Shown here: piece by piece, positions 42,277-51,245 of the stretch
Layout of the letters: each line of letters starts with the position of its first letter
Numbering within the stretch: position 1 is the stretch's first letter
Assembly: GCA_025210395.1 (NCBI GenBank)
Contig: JAOARV010000042.1
Span: forward strand, 1-64,000
Length of the DNA: 64,000 bases
Reading direction: 5' to 3'
Origin: Marinisporobacter sp.
GTDB lineage: Bacteria > Bacillota > Clostridia > Peptostreptococcales > Thermotaleaceae
Notes under the pieces: generated by a model
Seen by the model: only the letters and a program-made list of their open reading frames with translations
Database searches by the model: none
What the model was told of the DNA's origin: nothing
Made by a program: the position numbers and the translations under genes

Positions 42277-42303
42277 GAAATAAGAGAAAAAATTGAAAAT
42301 GTG
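42277..42303 (+). repeat. 9-bp direct repeats upstream of the lipoprotein gene
   Basis: GAAATAAGA at 42277, GAAAAAATT at 42286 and GAAAATGTG at 42295 keep the 9-bp phase seen at 35351 and 37770, but the units decay. Confidence 0.45.
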
Positions 42304-42378
42304 AACAAAAAGAAATAAACTTATAAGTAGCTGGAAAACGTTTATTGAATGATCAAATGAATATGAAGGAGGCACATT

Positions 42379-43044
42379 ATGAAAATCACAAGAAATAGTA
42401 AGGGGATTGTATTAGCAATTGTTTTATGTATGCTCAGTATGTCATTATTTGTAGGATGTAGTGGGAAAGAAGAGAGTCAAGCAGATCAACAAGAAGCAAA
42501 AGATCAAGAAGTAACAAAACCAGTTGAAAATCAAGAAGTACAAGAAAATACAGAGGTAGAAATAAAGGCTGAACAACCTATCCTGATCACTTCGTTCGGA
42601 CAAAGTGCAGATGCTGCAATGTTAAAAGCAGTAATGGGAAAGACAGAAGTAGAATTTGAATACAATACATTAGCTACTGTAGAGGATATAGCCAAGGTGA
42701 AAACATTGATTGTAGCAGTTGGAGCAAGTTCAAAGGGATTGGGTGCTGCTGGAATTAAGCCAGAAGAAGAATTAGATAGAGCAAAAGCCATCATGAAAGC
42801 TGCAAAGGAAAATAATATTACTGTTATAGCGGCTCACATAGGTGGAGAATCTAGAAGAGGAGATTTATCAGATCAATTTATTAATGTAGGAATCAATGAT
42901 GCAAATTGCATAGTTGTAGTAAAATCAGGAGATCAAGATGGATTATTTACAAATGTAGCTAAGGAAAAAAATATTCCTATTAGTAGTGTAGAAAACATTG
43001 GAAAAACAGCTGAAACCTTTAAACAAATATTTTCAAATAAATAG
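42379..43044 (+). CDS. Lipoprotein of unknown function
   Basis: Lipoprotein of 221 residues. The signal peptide ends in lipobox FVGC with Cys27, followed by a Gln/Glu-rich linker to about residue 65. The globular part (ILITSFGQSADAAMLKAVM...VKTLIVAVGASSKGLGAAG...ITVIAAHIGGESRRGDLSDQF) alternates strands and helices like a Rossmann-type domain. I recognise it only as similar to lipoproteins found beside poly-gamma-glutamate genes. It may bind a small ligand outside the cell and report to the kinase or permease; that is speculation. Confidence 0.8.
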   Translation: MKITRNSKGIVLAIVLCMLSMSLFVGCSGKEESQADQQEAKDQEVTKPVENQEVQENTEVEIKAEQPILITSFGQSADAAMLKAVMGKTEVEFEYNTLATVEDIAKVKTLIVAVGASSKGLGAAGIKPEEELDRAKAIMKAAKENNITVIAAHIGGESRRGDLSDQFINVGINDANCIVVVKSGDQDGLFTNVAKEKNIPISSVENIGKTAETFKQIFSNK

Positions 43045-43052
43045 AGTATAAA

Positions 43053-43084
43053 TAAAATGAGAGAGGAATCTCTCATTTTATTTA
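43053..43084 (+). terminator. Hairpin after the lipoprotein gene
   Basis: AAAATGAGAGA and TCTCTCATTTT pair around GGAA and end in TTTTATTTAT. It may reduce transcription into the pgs genes. Confidence 0.65.
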
Positions 43085-43135
43085 TAATTAAAATGAAGTT
43101 ATGGTTATAAGAAAAATATTAGGGGGGAAAATAGT

Positions 43136-43891
43136 GTGAAAAAATGGATCGTAGTGTTATTCATAGGTGTTGCTTTTTTTACTATAATAGGGAAAAATTT
43201 CATAGGAGAAGATAAACATACATTTCCAAATAATGAAAAAGATGTTAGAATAATTATGAAAGGCACGAAATATGAAACAAAAGCTTATATTATAAAAGGA
43301 AAAGAGAAAGGCCCGACTATTTTCATTAATGGAGGGATTCACGGTGATGAGGTAGCTGGATTTAGTACAGCGGAAGAGCTTTTATCTTATAAGTTAAAAA
43401 AAGGAAAGCTTATTATATTGCCTAGAGCAAATAAGGTTGCATGTGAAATAAATAAGAGAACAGCTGATTTTATGGAGGACTTAAATAGGCAGTTTCCAGG
43501 TAAAAAAGATGGGAATGATACAGAAAAGATTGCTTTTGAGATCACTGAATTCATAAAAGAAATGAAACCACAGATTCTATTAGACTTACATGAATCAAGA
43601 GGAAATTATAGAGAAGGAAGACTAGGAAATTCTATTATATTTACACCTAAGGATGGTACAGCAGAATTGGTAATGACTATCCTTGAAAGGATTAATGCAA
43701 ATGCTTCTGAAGGAAATGATTTTACGTTCATTACAAATGCACCAAAGGGTAGCATTAATTACGAAACAACTAACCAATTAAACATTCCTGTTCTTACAGT
43801 AGAGACAAATAGAAAATTAGATTTAAAGGTACGAATTGATCAACAATTAGAGATTGTAGAAAAAATATTTGAATATTATGGAGTAGAATAA
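43136..43891 (+). CDS. Second aspartoacylase/desuccinylase-type zinc hydrolase
   Basis: M14-like hydrolase of 251 residues with an N-terminal membrane segment (about residues 4-20), so anchored outside. The zinc ligands are in NGGIHGDEVAG (HxxE) near residue 69 and LLDLHESRG near 150. NRQFPGKKDGNDTEKIAF is the substrate loop, and TVETNRKL near the end holds the catalytic Glu. It is shorter than the hydrolase at 41114. The GTG start follows TTAGGGGGG. It is immediately upstream of pgsB, so it probably belongs to polymer trimming or release (inference). Confidence 0.85.
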   Translation: MKKWIVVLFIGVAFFTIIGKNFIGEDKHTFPNNEKDVRIIMKGTKYETKAYIIKGKEKGPTIFINGGIHGDEVAGFSTAEELLSYKLKKGKLIILPRANKVACEINKRTADFMEDLNRQFPGKKDGNDTEKIAFEITEFIKEMKPQILLDLHESRGNYREGRLGNSIIFTPKDGTAELVMTILERINANASEGNDFTFITNAPKGSINYETTNQLNIPVLTVETNRKLDLKVRIDQQLEIVEKIFEYYGVE

Positions 43892-43927
43892 AAGTGGTCA
43901 TATAGCTATAAAAATAATATAGATTGG

Positions 43928-45085
43928 ATGAAGTATATGATAGAAACTTTAATTTTAATACTTACTATAGGATATATAACATGGTTGGTTCTTGAATACA
44001 AAAGCAATATAGAAGCACGCAAAAAAATACCCTATGTCATTCATGTGAATGGAACTAGAGGAAAGTCCTCTGTGTGTAGATTAATAGATGCAGGACTAAG
44101 AGCTGGTGGGTATAGTGTATTTACAAAGACTACAGGTACATCCCCAAGAATCATCCATGTAAATGGGGAAGAAACAGAAATCATTAGAAAGGGAAGGGCA
44201 AATATTAAAGAACAAATCAAAATATTAAAATTAGCTAGAAGAGAACAAGCGCAAGTAATGGTCATAGAATGTATGGCAGTAAATCCAGATCTTCAGTATA
44301 TTGCCCAAAATAGAATACTAAAGGCAAATATTGGAGTTATTACAAATGTAAGAAGAGATCATCTAGAGGAAATGGGTCCTAGATTAGAAGATGTTGCAGA
44401 ATCTTTAGGATTGATCATACCTAAGGGAGGAATTTTTATTACGGGAGATGAAAAATTCTATCCTTATTATAGTCAAATAGGAAGAGAAAAAAATACAATA
44501 GCTATATTATCAGAAAATAATCAAGAAAGCTATGAAATTGACTTTTGTGAAAACGTTTCCGTAGCTTTAGAAGTTTGCAAAGCATTAAAAGTAGATAGGG
44601 AGATTGCGTTAGAAGGGATGAAAAACTATAAAAAAGATCCAGGCACTTTAAAGGTATATGAAATTCTTACAAAAACAAACAACAAGGTATATTTTGTAAA
44701 TGCCTTTGCTGTTAATGATCCAGATTCTATTGTAAAGGTATATGATTTAATCAAAGAAATGAAGTGTTTTTATCATCAAAAAATGATCATTTTATTGAAT
44801 AATCGAATAGACCGAGCATATAGAATGAAACAGCATGTGGATTGTATGAGTAGGATTTTCCCGGATGAAATATGGATTACAGGAAGCTTGATGAAATTAA
44901 TGAAGAGGAAATTAATCTATAAAGATTTTCATGATGCAAATATAAAGATTTTTAGCAAGCTGGAGAATTTGAATTTTGAAGGAATAGAAGAAGATACAAT
45001 CATTTTTGCAATAGGAAATATAGGTGGAAGGGGAGAGTTAATCGTAAAACATGTTGAGGGGATAGGTGAGAGCTTTGCTGGATAA
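43928..45085 (+). CDS. pgsB: Poly-gamma-glutamate synthase ligase subunit PgsB/CapB
   Basis: Mur-ligase-like amide ligase of 385 residues that polymerises glutamate with ATP at the membrane. One membrane segment lies at about residues 5-22, followed by a P-loop NGTRGKSSV at about 38-46 and the KTTGTSPR loop. VIECMAVNPDLQ and NVRRDHLEEMG are typical PgsB/CapB motifs. The gene overlaps pgsC. The start is ATG 43928 or 43937; neither has a strong ribosome site, so coupling to the upstream hydrolase gene is likely. Confidence 0.93.
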   Translation: MKYMIETLILILTIGYITWLVLEYKSNIEARKKIPYVIHVNGTRGKSSVCRLIDAGLRAGGYSVFTKTTGTSPRIIHVNGEETEIIRKGRANIKEQIKILKLARREQAQVMVIECMAVNPDLQYIAQNRILKANIGVITNVRRDHLEEMGPRLEDVAESLGLIIPKGGIFITGDEKFYPYYSQIGREKNTIAILSENNQESYEIDFCENVSVALEVCKALKVDREIALEGMKNYKKDPGTLKVYEILTKTNNKVYFVNAFAVNDPDSIVKVYDLIKEMKCFYHQKMIILLNNRIDRAYRMKQHVDCMSRIFPDEIWITGSLMKLMKRKLIYKDFHDANIKIFSKLENLNFEGIEEDTIIFAIGNIGGRGELIVKHVEGIGESFAG

Positions 45086-45518
45086 TATAATTATTCTAGG
45101 TATTATTATGAGTATTATTTTTTACGAGATAACAGAAATATCTCCAGGAGGCATAATTGTTCCAGGCTATTTGGTTTTGTTTTTGGGACAACCTTTAAGA
45201 ATTTTGATGACAGTTATTGTAAGTATTATTACTTTATATCTTGTAAGAATTCTTTCTGATTATACCATTTTATATGGAAAAAGAAAGTTTGCAATGATGA
45301 TTATGATTAGCTTTTGCTTAAGATATTTTTTGAATCAGGGAATTAATTATCTTGAAATCACTGCTGTAGCAGGAACACTGATAGGGAATATTATACCAGG
45401 AATTATTGCCCATGAATTTGATCGACAAGGAGTAGTTAAAACATTATCAGCACTTATAGTAGTAGGCGTGTCTTTAAAGCTCATACTCATATTATTAGGG
45501 AAAGGATTAGCAGTATGA
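45066..45518 (+). CDS. pgsC: Poly-gamma-glutamate biosynthesis membrane protein PgsC/CapC
   Basis: Small polytopic protein of 150 residues with about four or five membrane segments. The hallmark ISPGGIIVPGYLVLF of PgsC/CapC lies at about residues 25-39. It partners PgsB in the synthase. The start is GTG 45066, inside the end of pgsB, with GAGGGG just before. Its last 4 bases overlap the next ATG. Confidence 0.93.
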   Translation: MRALLDNIIILGIIMSIIFYEITEISPGGIIVPGYLVLFLGQPLRILMTVIVSIITLYLVRILSDYTILYGKRKFAMMIMISFCLRYFLNQGINYLEITAVAGTLIGNIIPGIIAHEFDRQGVVKTLSALIVVGVSLKLILILLGKGLAV

Positions 45519-46588
45519 AAAAGAAATTTCATAAAAAAGATTATATATTAGTGGGGCTAGCTATTGGATTACTCCTATCAATGTGGATGATAGAATCTTT
45601 TAAGGAAAAGGAAAAAGATTTATTCTATAAAGAAAAAATAGCTGCATCTCGACTGATGAAAAAATCTATAGAAGCTATAAAAGAGGAAAAAATAAAAAGA
45701 GGATATACGATTAATCAAGACTTTGATAAGAATAAAACAGGAATTATAGGTTTTGAAATTAGTGGAATTACGACAACGCTAGGATCGTTAGAATCTAAAA
45801 GAACTTCTTCAAATCCAAATTTTGCAGCAGTCATTATAGAAATGCTTAAAAGAGCTAAAGTAAATAAAGGTGATTATGTTGCAATTAACTGTTCTAGTTC
45901 ATTTCCTGCATTAAATATAGCTGTATTGTCTGCTGTAGAAGTATTAGGTATTCATCCCGTTGTAATATCTTCTATAGGATCATCTACATGGGGTGCAAAT
46001 ACACCAGAGTTTACTTATATGGATATGGAAGAATTATTATACAATAAAGGTATATTGAAGAATAAATCAATAGCTATTTCATTAGGTGGAGCAAAGGATA
46101 TAGGGCAAGATATGGATCAACAAATAGTCTCTAAAATAGTAAAGCGTGCACAAGAATATAATCGCCTATTGATTGATGATGAAAATCTACACAGGAATAT
46201 TCAAAGAAGGTATCATCTTTATTTAGAAAATTCACCTAAAATCAAATTGTTCATCAATGTAGGTGGGAATATGGTTTCTATGGGTAAAAATACAGATATG
46301 ATTGATTTAGAACCAGGGCTAACAGAGAAGAAGCAAGTAAAAATAGATGAAAATTCTGGACTCATGCAATTGTTTTTAAGTAAAAATATTCCAGTGATTC
46401 ACTTGTTAAATATAAAAAAACTTGCTGTAGCATATGGATTACCTGTAGATCCGCAGCCATTGCCTCAAATAGGGGAAGGAGAAGTTTATTTTAGACAAAA
46501 GTATCCGAAACAGATGGTTTTGTTCGTACTAGCTATGATGGGAATTATAACTTTTATTTATGGGAAAAAGGTTAAATATGATGAGTAA
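45515..46588 (+). CDS. pgsW: Poly-gamma-glutamate system protein (PgsW family)
   Basis: Protein of 357 residues with a membrane segment at each end (about residues 11-27 and 334-351), so the body is probably on one face of the membrane. The body is recognisable as the poly-gamma-glutamate system family found beside pgsB and pgsC in anaerobes: GFEISGITTTLGSLESKRTSSNP, YVAINCSSSFPALN, VISSIGSSTWGAN and FINVGGNMVSMG. Its biochemical role is not settled. It seems to replace PgsA/CapA, which is absent here. It overlaps both neighbours by a few bases. Confidence 0.88.
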   Translation: MKKKFHKKDYILVGLAIGLLLSMWMIESFKEKEKDLFYKEKIAASRLMKKSIEAIKEEKIKRGYTINQDFDKNKTGIIGFEISGITTTLGSLESKRTSSNPNFAAVIIEMLKRAKVNKGDYVAINCSSSFPALNIAVLSAVEVLGIHPVVISSIGSSTWGANTPEFTYMDMEELLYNKGILKNKSIAISLGGAKDIGQDMDQQIVSKIVKRAQEYNRLLIDDENLHRNIQRRYHLYLENSPKIKLFINVGGNMVSMGKNTDMIDLEPGLTEKKQVKIDENSGLMQLFLSKNIPVIHLLNIKKLAVAYGLPVDPQPLPQIGEGEVYFRQKYPKQMVLFVLAMMGIITFIYGKKVKYDE

Positions 46589-47951
46589 AATTTCCTTTGA
46601 GATAGATAAAAAAAATTTAATACAAGGTATGTTACTAGTAGGAGTAGGAATCATAGCACCATGTATTATTCATGTAAAGAACTTTAAAATATATCAGTTA
46701 TTATATGCAAGTATAGAAAATAGTGACAAAGGGGCCTTGATTATTGCAGCCTTTAAGCTAGTTATTTTAAATAGTTTACGTGCGTTACCAAACTATATGG
46801 CTACATTTATTATGATAGAAGGCATAAAAATTTATGTAGGAGAAAGAAGAATAAAATGGTTAAGTGGATTTTTAGGAGTAGTCATTATACCTACTGTATA
46901 TATGTTGATTAGAGTAATCAATCAAATAAAATATCATTTAGGTGCACCCGCTTTTATGATTATTATTTTAATTATTTTTATTGAAAAGCTAGATTTAAAA
47001 AGAGTTGGATTATTTAAGAAATCCTTCATCATCATATTGCTTTTATTAGGCGTACAGTGGATGGATATTATTCCAGGGCTTTCAAGGTTTGGGTTTGGAA
47101 GAGGAGAAATATCAAAGGATGTAAAAAATATTGCTACCTTTATTGATGGAAGAGATGCTTTGACTTTTGCAGCTATTGCTTTTTTTGTAATTTTTACCAT
47201 GAATGCACTTTTGATCTATAAAATTTTAAAAGATGAAAATGAGTTGATTGATGCAATTGAAGAAAATAAAAGGGTAGAAAAGGAATTAGCAGAAACGAGG
47301 CTACAGGCACTTGAAGCTCGTACATCACAAGAAATTCAAAATCTAGTGCATGATTTAAAAACACCACTTATGTCTATACAAACCCTTGTAAGTGTTATGG
47401 AGCTTATGATCAATAATCAACAGATCCAAAGATATTTATCAAAAATTAATATTTCTGTGGATAAGCTAAATGCCATGATTTCAGAAATTTTATATGAAAA
47501 TAATAAGAGTATTATTTGTATAGAAGAGTTATTCGAAATTGTGTTAGCTCAATTATCCACCCATAAGCATGTTGATAAAATAAAATTTATCAATGAATGT
47601 CCACATAAAAAGCTTCTAGCAAATAAGATTCGATTATCTAGAGCCATTATCAATTCTATAAACAATTCCTTTGATGCAATTGACAAAGAGCATGGCAATA
47701 TATATCTAAAGGTAAAGGGGGAGAAGGATAGAATAATCATTGATATTGAAGATGATGGCATTGGTATTGATAAGGAGGTAATAGAAAATATATGGGATAG
47801 AGGATTTAGTACAAAGATTTCTAGTGGAATAGGGTTAAAGTTCATGCAAGATGTGATCAATAACCATCAGGGTGATATTACAATTAGTAGTGAAGTGAAT
47901 AAGGGAACACAATTGACAATATCTTTACCAGAGGTGACCTATGATGAGTGA
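46578..47951 (+). CDS. Sensor histidine kinase of the poly-gamma-glutamate locus
   Basis: Kinase of about 457 residues. The N-terminal 220 residues hold about six membrane segments with little extracytoplasmic sequence, so the signal is probably sensed in the membrane or through a partner. A coiled linker leads to a HisKA-like region with the phospho-His in VHDLKTPLMSIQ and an ATPase domain (SRAIINSINNSFDAI, DDGIGI, GIGLKF). AAGG at 46568 supports ATG 46578. It overlaps pgsW and the regulator gene, so it is translated with the operon. Confidence 0.9.
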   Translation: MMSKISFEIDKKNLIQGMLLVGVGIIAPCIIHVKNFKIYQLLYASIENSDKGALIIAAFKLVILNSLRALPNYMATFIMIEGIKIYVGERRIKWLSGFLGVVIIPTVYMLIRVINQIKYHLGAPAFMIIILIIFIEKLDLKRVGLFKKSFIIILLLLGVQWMDIIPGLSRFGFGRGEISKDVKNIATFIDGRDALTFAAIAFFVIFTMNALLIYKILKDENELIDAIEENKRVEKELAETRLQALEARTSQEIQNLVHDLKTPLMSIQTLVSVMELMINNQQIQRYLSKINISVDKLNAMISEILYENNKSIICIEELFEIVLAQLSTHKHVDKIKFINECPHKKLLANKIRLSRAIINSINNSFDAIDKEHGNIYLKVKGEKDRIIIDIEDDGIGIDKEVIENIWDRGFSTKISSGIGLKFMQDVINNHQGDITISSEVNKGTQLTISLPEVTYDE

Positions 47952-48570
47952 TGATATAAAAATTTTAATGATCGATGATAATAGGGAAATATTATTTGCA
48001 TTATCTACAATATGCGAATATAAAGGATGGATCCCTATAATAGCTACAGGTGTAGAAGAAGGGATAATAAAATATAAAGAGCATCAGCCTGATATTGTTT
48101 TAATAGATTATCATATGCCTATGATTAATGGTATGGTGGGAGTAAAATTATTAAGAACTATTTCTGAAACAGTACCGATCATAGTATTAACTGTAGAAGA
48201 AAAACAAGAAATTGCAGATACTTTTATGGATATAGGAGCAAGTGATTTTGCATTAAAGCCTATAAAAGCTCCAGATTTAATTGCTAGAATAAATGTTCAT
48301 TTAAAATTAAAAAATAGTATTGTGGAGCATAATGCTGATTATAAACAATATAGAAAGGGAATTAGTATACGAACGTTAGAATTGATCGAAAATTATATGA
48401 GAGAATTAAATGATTATACGAGTATAACGAATATTTCAAAAAATACAGGATTAGCTTATCAAACTGTACATCGCTATTTACAACATCTTAGCACATGTAA
48501 TAAAGTTGTTATTCATCAGGATTATGGGAGCATTGGTAGACCCAAAAAATCTTATAAGTGGGTGAAGTAA
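47941..48570 (+). CDS. Response regulator of the poly-gamma-glutamate locus (CitB/DcuR-like)
   Basis: Regulator of 209 residues. The receiver has DDN at about 12-14, phospho-Asp in IVLIDYHMPMING near residue 55, a Thr switch in VLTVEE and Lys in ALKPIKAP. The C-terminal domain is a helix-turn-helix of the CitB/DcuR type (YTSITNISKNTGLAYQTVHRYLQHL) followed by a wing. GAGGTG lies 5 bases before ATG 47941. It is the natural candidate to bind the 9-bp repeats upstream of the two ggt genes and the lipoprotein gene. Confidence 0.92.
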   Translation: MMSDDIKILMIDDNREILFALSTICEYKGWIPIIATGVEEGIIKYKEHQPDIVLIDYHMPMINGMVGVKLLRTISETVPIIVLTVEEKQEIADTFMDIGASDFALKPIKAPDLIARINVHLKLKNSIVEHNADYKQYRKGISIRTLELIENYMRELNDYTSITNISKNTGLAYQTVHRYLQHLSTCNKVVIHQDYGSIGRPKKSYKWVK

Positions 48571-48672
48571 AAGGACGTTCATCTAGTTAGAAGAGTGCTT
48601 AACCATTGTTTTTGTTGAAATATTCTGATAGCATTGATATAATTTATATAAGTATAAATGAGGAGGAGAATT

Positions 48673-49596
48673 ATGTCTAAAAAATGTCGTTTAATTACTC
48701 GAAGTGATTTTGATGGACTTGTTTGTGCAGTATTGTTAAAAGAATTAGATCTCATTGATGATATTCAATTCGTTCATCCTAAAGATATGCAAGATGGTCT
48801 TATTGAAGTAGCTGATAGTGATATTACTACTAATCTACCTTATGTAGAAGGTGTATATTTAGCATTTGATCATCACTTAAGTGAAACCATTAGAATAAAA
48901 GGAAAAAAAGAAAATCATATTATCGACCCTAATGCACCGTCTGCTTCTCGGGTTGTATATGATTATTATGGTGGAAAAGAGAAATTTGTAAATGTTTCAG
49001 AAGAAATGATTCTTGCAGTAGATAAAGCAGATTCGGCTCAGTTTTCTATGGAAGATGTTCTAAATCCAGAAGGATGGGAACTTCTTAGCTTTATGATGGA
49101 TGCTAGAACGGGTCTCGGAAGATTTAGAAACTTTAGAATATCTAATTATAATCTAATGATGGATTTGATTGATTATTGCAAAGATCATACTATTGATGAG
49201 ATATTAGAATTACCAGATGTGAAAGAGCGTGTTGATTTATATAATAGTTATCAGCTTCAGTTTGAGGAGCAAATAAAGAAAAATGCTAAAATACATGATA
49301 ATGTATTGGTAGTAAATCTTAAAGGGGAAGAAACCATTTATCCAGGAAACCGCTTTGTAAAATATGCCATGTACCCGGAAACAAACATATCGATTCAGGT
49401 TATTTGGGGCTTTAGAAAGCAAAACACTGTACTTACGGTAGGAAAATCTATTTTCAATAGATCTTCAAAAGTAAATATTGGTGAAATCATGCTGTCCTAT
49501 GGAGGCGGTGGTCATAAAAACGCTGGTACTTGTCAGATTCCTCATGATCAGGTAGAAAAGGTATTAGCAGAAGTTATTGAAAAATTGAAGGATTAG
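48673..49596 (+). CDS. DHH-family phosphoesterase
   Basis: Phosphoesterase of 307 residues. The metal-binding motifs of the DHH family are visible: SDFDGLVCA near residue 12, the degenerate DHH motif FDHHLSE near 69, and a DHHA1 domain ending in GGGGHKNAGTCQ near 277. Relatives act on exopolyphosphate, oligoribonucleotides or cyclic dinucleotides; the substrate cannot be assigned here. GAGGAGG precedes ATG 48673; an ATG at 48658 overlaps that site and is unlikely. It is monocistronic. Confidence 0.9.
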   Translation: MSKKCRLITRSDFDGLVCAVLLKELDLIDDIQFVHPKDMQDGLIEVADSDITTNLPYVEGVYLAFDHHLSETIRIKGKKENHIIDPNAPSASRVVYDYYGGKEKFVNVSEEMILAVDKADSAQFSMEDVLNPEGWELLSFMMDARTGLGRFRNFRISNYNLMMDLIDYCKDHTIDEILELPDVKERVDLYNSYQLQFEEQIKKNAKIHDNVLVVNLKGEETIYPGNRFVKYAMYPETNISIQVIWGFRKQNTVLTVGKSIFNRSSKVNIGEIMLSYGGGGHKNAGTCQIPHDQVEKVLAEVIEKLKD

Positions 49597-49624
49597 TAAT
49601 AAAGATATTAAAACTATTTTTGTG

Positions 49625-49658
49625 AAAAAGACGTTCAGTTTTGGATGTCTTTTTTTAT
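49625..49658 (+). terminator. Intrinsic terminator after the DHH gene
   Basis: AAAAAGACGTTC pairs with GGATGTCTTTTT using G-U pairs and is followed by a T-run. Confidence 0.7.
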
Positions 49659-49846
49659 TTAGAATAAAGTTTAAATTCAAAAATTAAAAACAAGGAAATT
49701 TTGTATATGATTTTTTCTTATGAGAAAGGATAAAATCATAGAAAATACCTATTTTACCATATAAGTTTATATATGGTATCATAAAAATGATAATGTTACA
49801 TATGGACATTCACAAAGGAAAGACTTAAGGTGAGGAGGACTTTTAT

Positions 49847-49861
49847 ATGAAGTTTTTTTAA
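49847..49861 (+). other. Original start region of the rhodanese lipoprotein, with in-frame stop
   Basis: GAGGAGG at 49832-49838 is ideally placed for ATG 49847, which is in frame with the rhodanese gene. The frame reads M-K-F-F and then TAA at 49859-49861, inside a run of seven T and eight A, before continuing KKSIVLCMILLLV. A single T in place of A would create this stop. Confidence 0.75.
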
Positions 49862-49882
49862 AAAAAATCAATAGTACTTTGC

Positions 49883-51160
49883 ATGATCTTGTTATTAGTT
49901 ATATCAATAATGGGTGGATGTACAAGCAACCAAGAACAAACTACTCAGGAAGAAAAGGAAATTTCTAAATTTGAAGATAATGCTTATTTTGTAAATGGAG
50001 ATTGGGTAAATGTTCATTTGGAAGATGAAGATGTGATCATTTTAGATGCTCGTGGAGATAAGGCTTATGGAAAGGGGCATATTAAAAATGCATTGCCAGT
50101 AGCTTGGCCAAATTTTGCAAAGATGGATGTGAAACCTGGAGTAAAGGGTTTTGGTGTCCTGCTAAATCCAGAGGAGCTTGGAAAAAAAATAGCAGACTTA
50201 GGGATTACGAAGGACAAAAAAGTGATTGCTTATGGGCCTGCTCAAGATGGTTGGGGAGAAGATGGTAGGATTGTTTGGATGCTAAAAATGGCTGGTATTG
50301 AAAAAGCAAAAATGCTCAATGGAAGCTTTGAATATTGGGAAGATAAAGGCTATGCTGTAAGCAAGGAAGCTAGTGAAGCAAAGAAAAGTGATTTTACTTT
50401 AGAAAAGTTAGACTTTAGCAGAAATATAGATACAAAAGCTTTAATGGATAAGTATAATGATTATGTCATATTAGATACTCGTACAAAGGATGAATATGAA
50501 GGAGCAATAAAATATAATGAAGCTAGAGGAGGCCATTTGCCTGGAGCTATTTTTGCACCTTATTCAGACTTATTTAATGATGATGGGACTCTGAAGAACC
50601 AGGAAACTTTAGAGAAGATGTTTATGGATTTAGGACTAAGTAAAGAAGACAAAATTGTGACTTATTGTACAGGTGGCATTCGTTCTGCATATATGCAATT
50701 GGTATTAGAAATGTTAGGATATAAACATGCTATGAATTATGACGCATCCTTCTATGAGTGGGCAGGAAATAAAGATGCCAAACTAGGGAAAGTTGTAGAT
50801 GATAAGATTTTGAAATATTATACTGCAGAGCAGTTACAAAAATCTATGAAAGAAAAAGCTCCTATTCATATTGTGGATATTCAACCGAAAGAAGATTTTG
50901 AAAAACATCATATAAAAGGTGTTATAAACACTTATGCGTATCCAGTAAAATCAGATGAAGATAAGGCAAAACTAGATAAAATAATTCCTGTTTTAGAAGG
51001 GGATAAAGAAGAAATTGTCATTATTTGCCCTAAAGGTGGCGGGGGAGCAACAAGAACCTATGAATACTTAAAAGATGATAAAAAAATTGATGAGAAACGA
51101 TTATTTATATTAGAAAAAGGTCAAGCAGGATGGCCCTTTGATGTAGAAACAAATAAATAA
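49883..51160 (+). CDS. Triple-rhodanese lipoprotein (YnjE-like sulfurtransferase)
   Basis: Sulfurtransferase of 425 residues from ATG 49883. A lipobox MGGC at about residue 13 anchors it outside the membrane. There are three rhodanese domains: about 30-155 (no active Cys, AYGPAQDGWG at that place), 165-295 (Cys in TYCTGGIRSA) and 310-425 (Cys in IICPKGGGGATRTY). E. coli YnjE also has three rhodanese domains, of similar total length. The proper start at 49847 is cut off by a stop codon, leaving a signal peptide without its Lys-rich beginning; it may be translated by restart or be a pseudogene. Confidence 0.82.
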   Translation: MILLLVISIMGGCTSNQEQTTQEEKEISKFEDNAYFVNGDWVNVHLEDEDVIILDARGDKAYGKGHIKNALPVAWPNFAKMDVKPGVKGFGVLLNPEELGKKIADLGITKDKKVIAYGPAQDGWGEDGRIVWMLKMAGIEKAKMLNGSFEYWEDKGYAVSKEASEAKKSDFTLEKLDFSRNIDTKALMDKYNDYVILDTRTKDEYEGAIKYNEARGGHLPGAIFAPYSDLFNDDGTLKNQETLEKMFMDLGLSKEDKIVTYCTGGIRSAYMQLVLEMLGYKHAMNYDASFYEWAGNKDAKLGKVVDDKILKYYTAEQLQKSMKEKAPIHIVDIQPKEDFEKHHIKGVINTYAYPVKSDEDKAKLDKIIPVLEGDKEEIVIICPKGGGGATRTYEYLKDDKKIDEKRLFILEKGQAGWPFDVETNK

Positions 51161-51168
51161 AAAAACAA

Positions 51169-51197
51169 AAGGTCTTTTCAGAAATGAAAAGACCTTA
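51169..51197. terminator. Hairpin after the rhodanese gene
   Basis: AAGGTCTTTTCA and TGAAAAGACCTT are perfect inverses around GAAA. There is no T-run on the plus strand, so it may stabilise or attenuate rather than stop transcription. Confidence 0.55.
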
Positions 51198-51245
51198 TAT
51201 ATATGAATAAATAGTATTTTTTAGGATTGAAAGGGTGTATGCTTT

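Noticed and set aside
51169-51197. Insertion-sequence end suggested by the perfect inverted repeat after the rhodanese gene
   Set aside because: Only a 4-base loop, no transposase and no target-site duplication; it is a hairpin.
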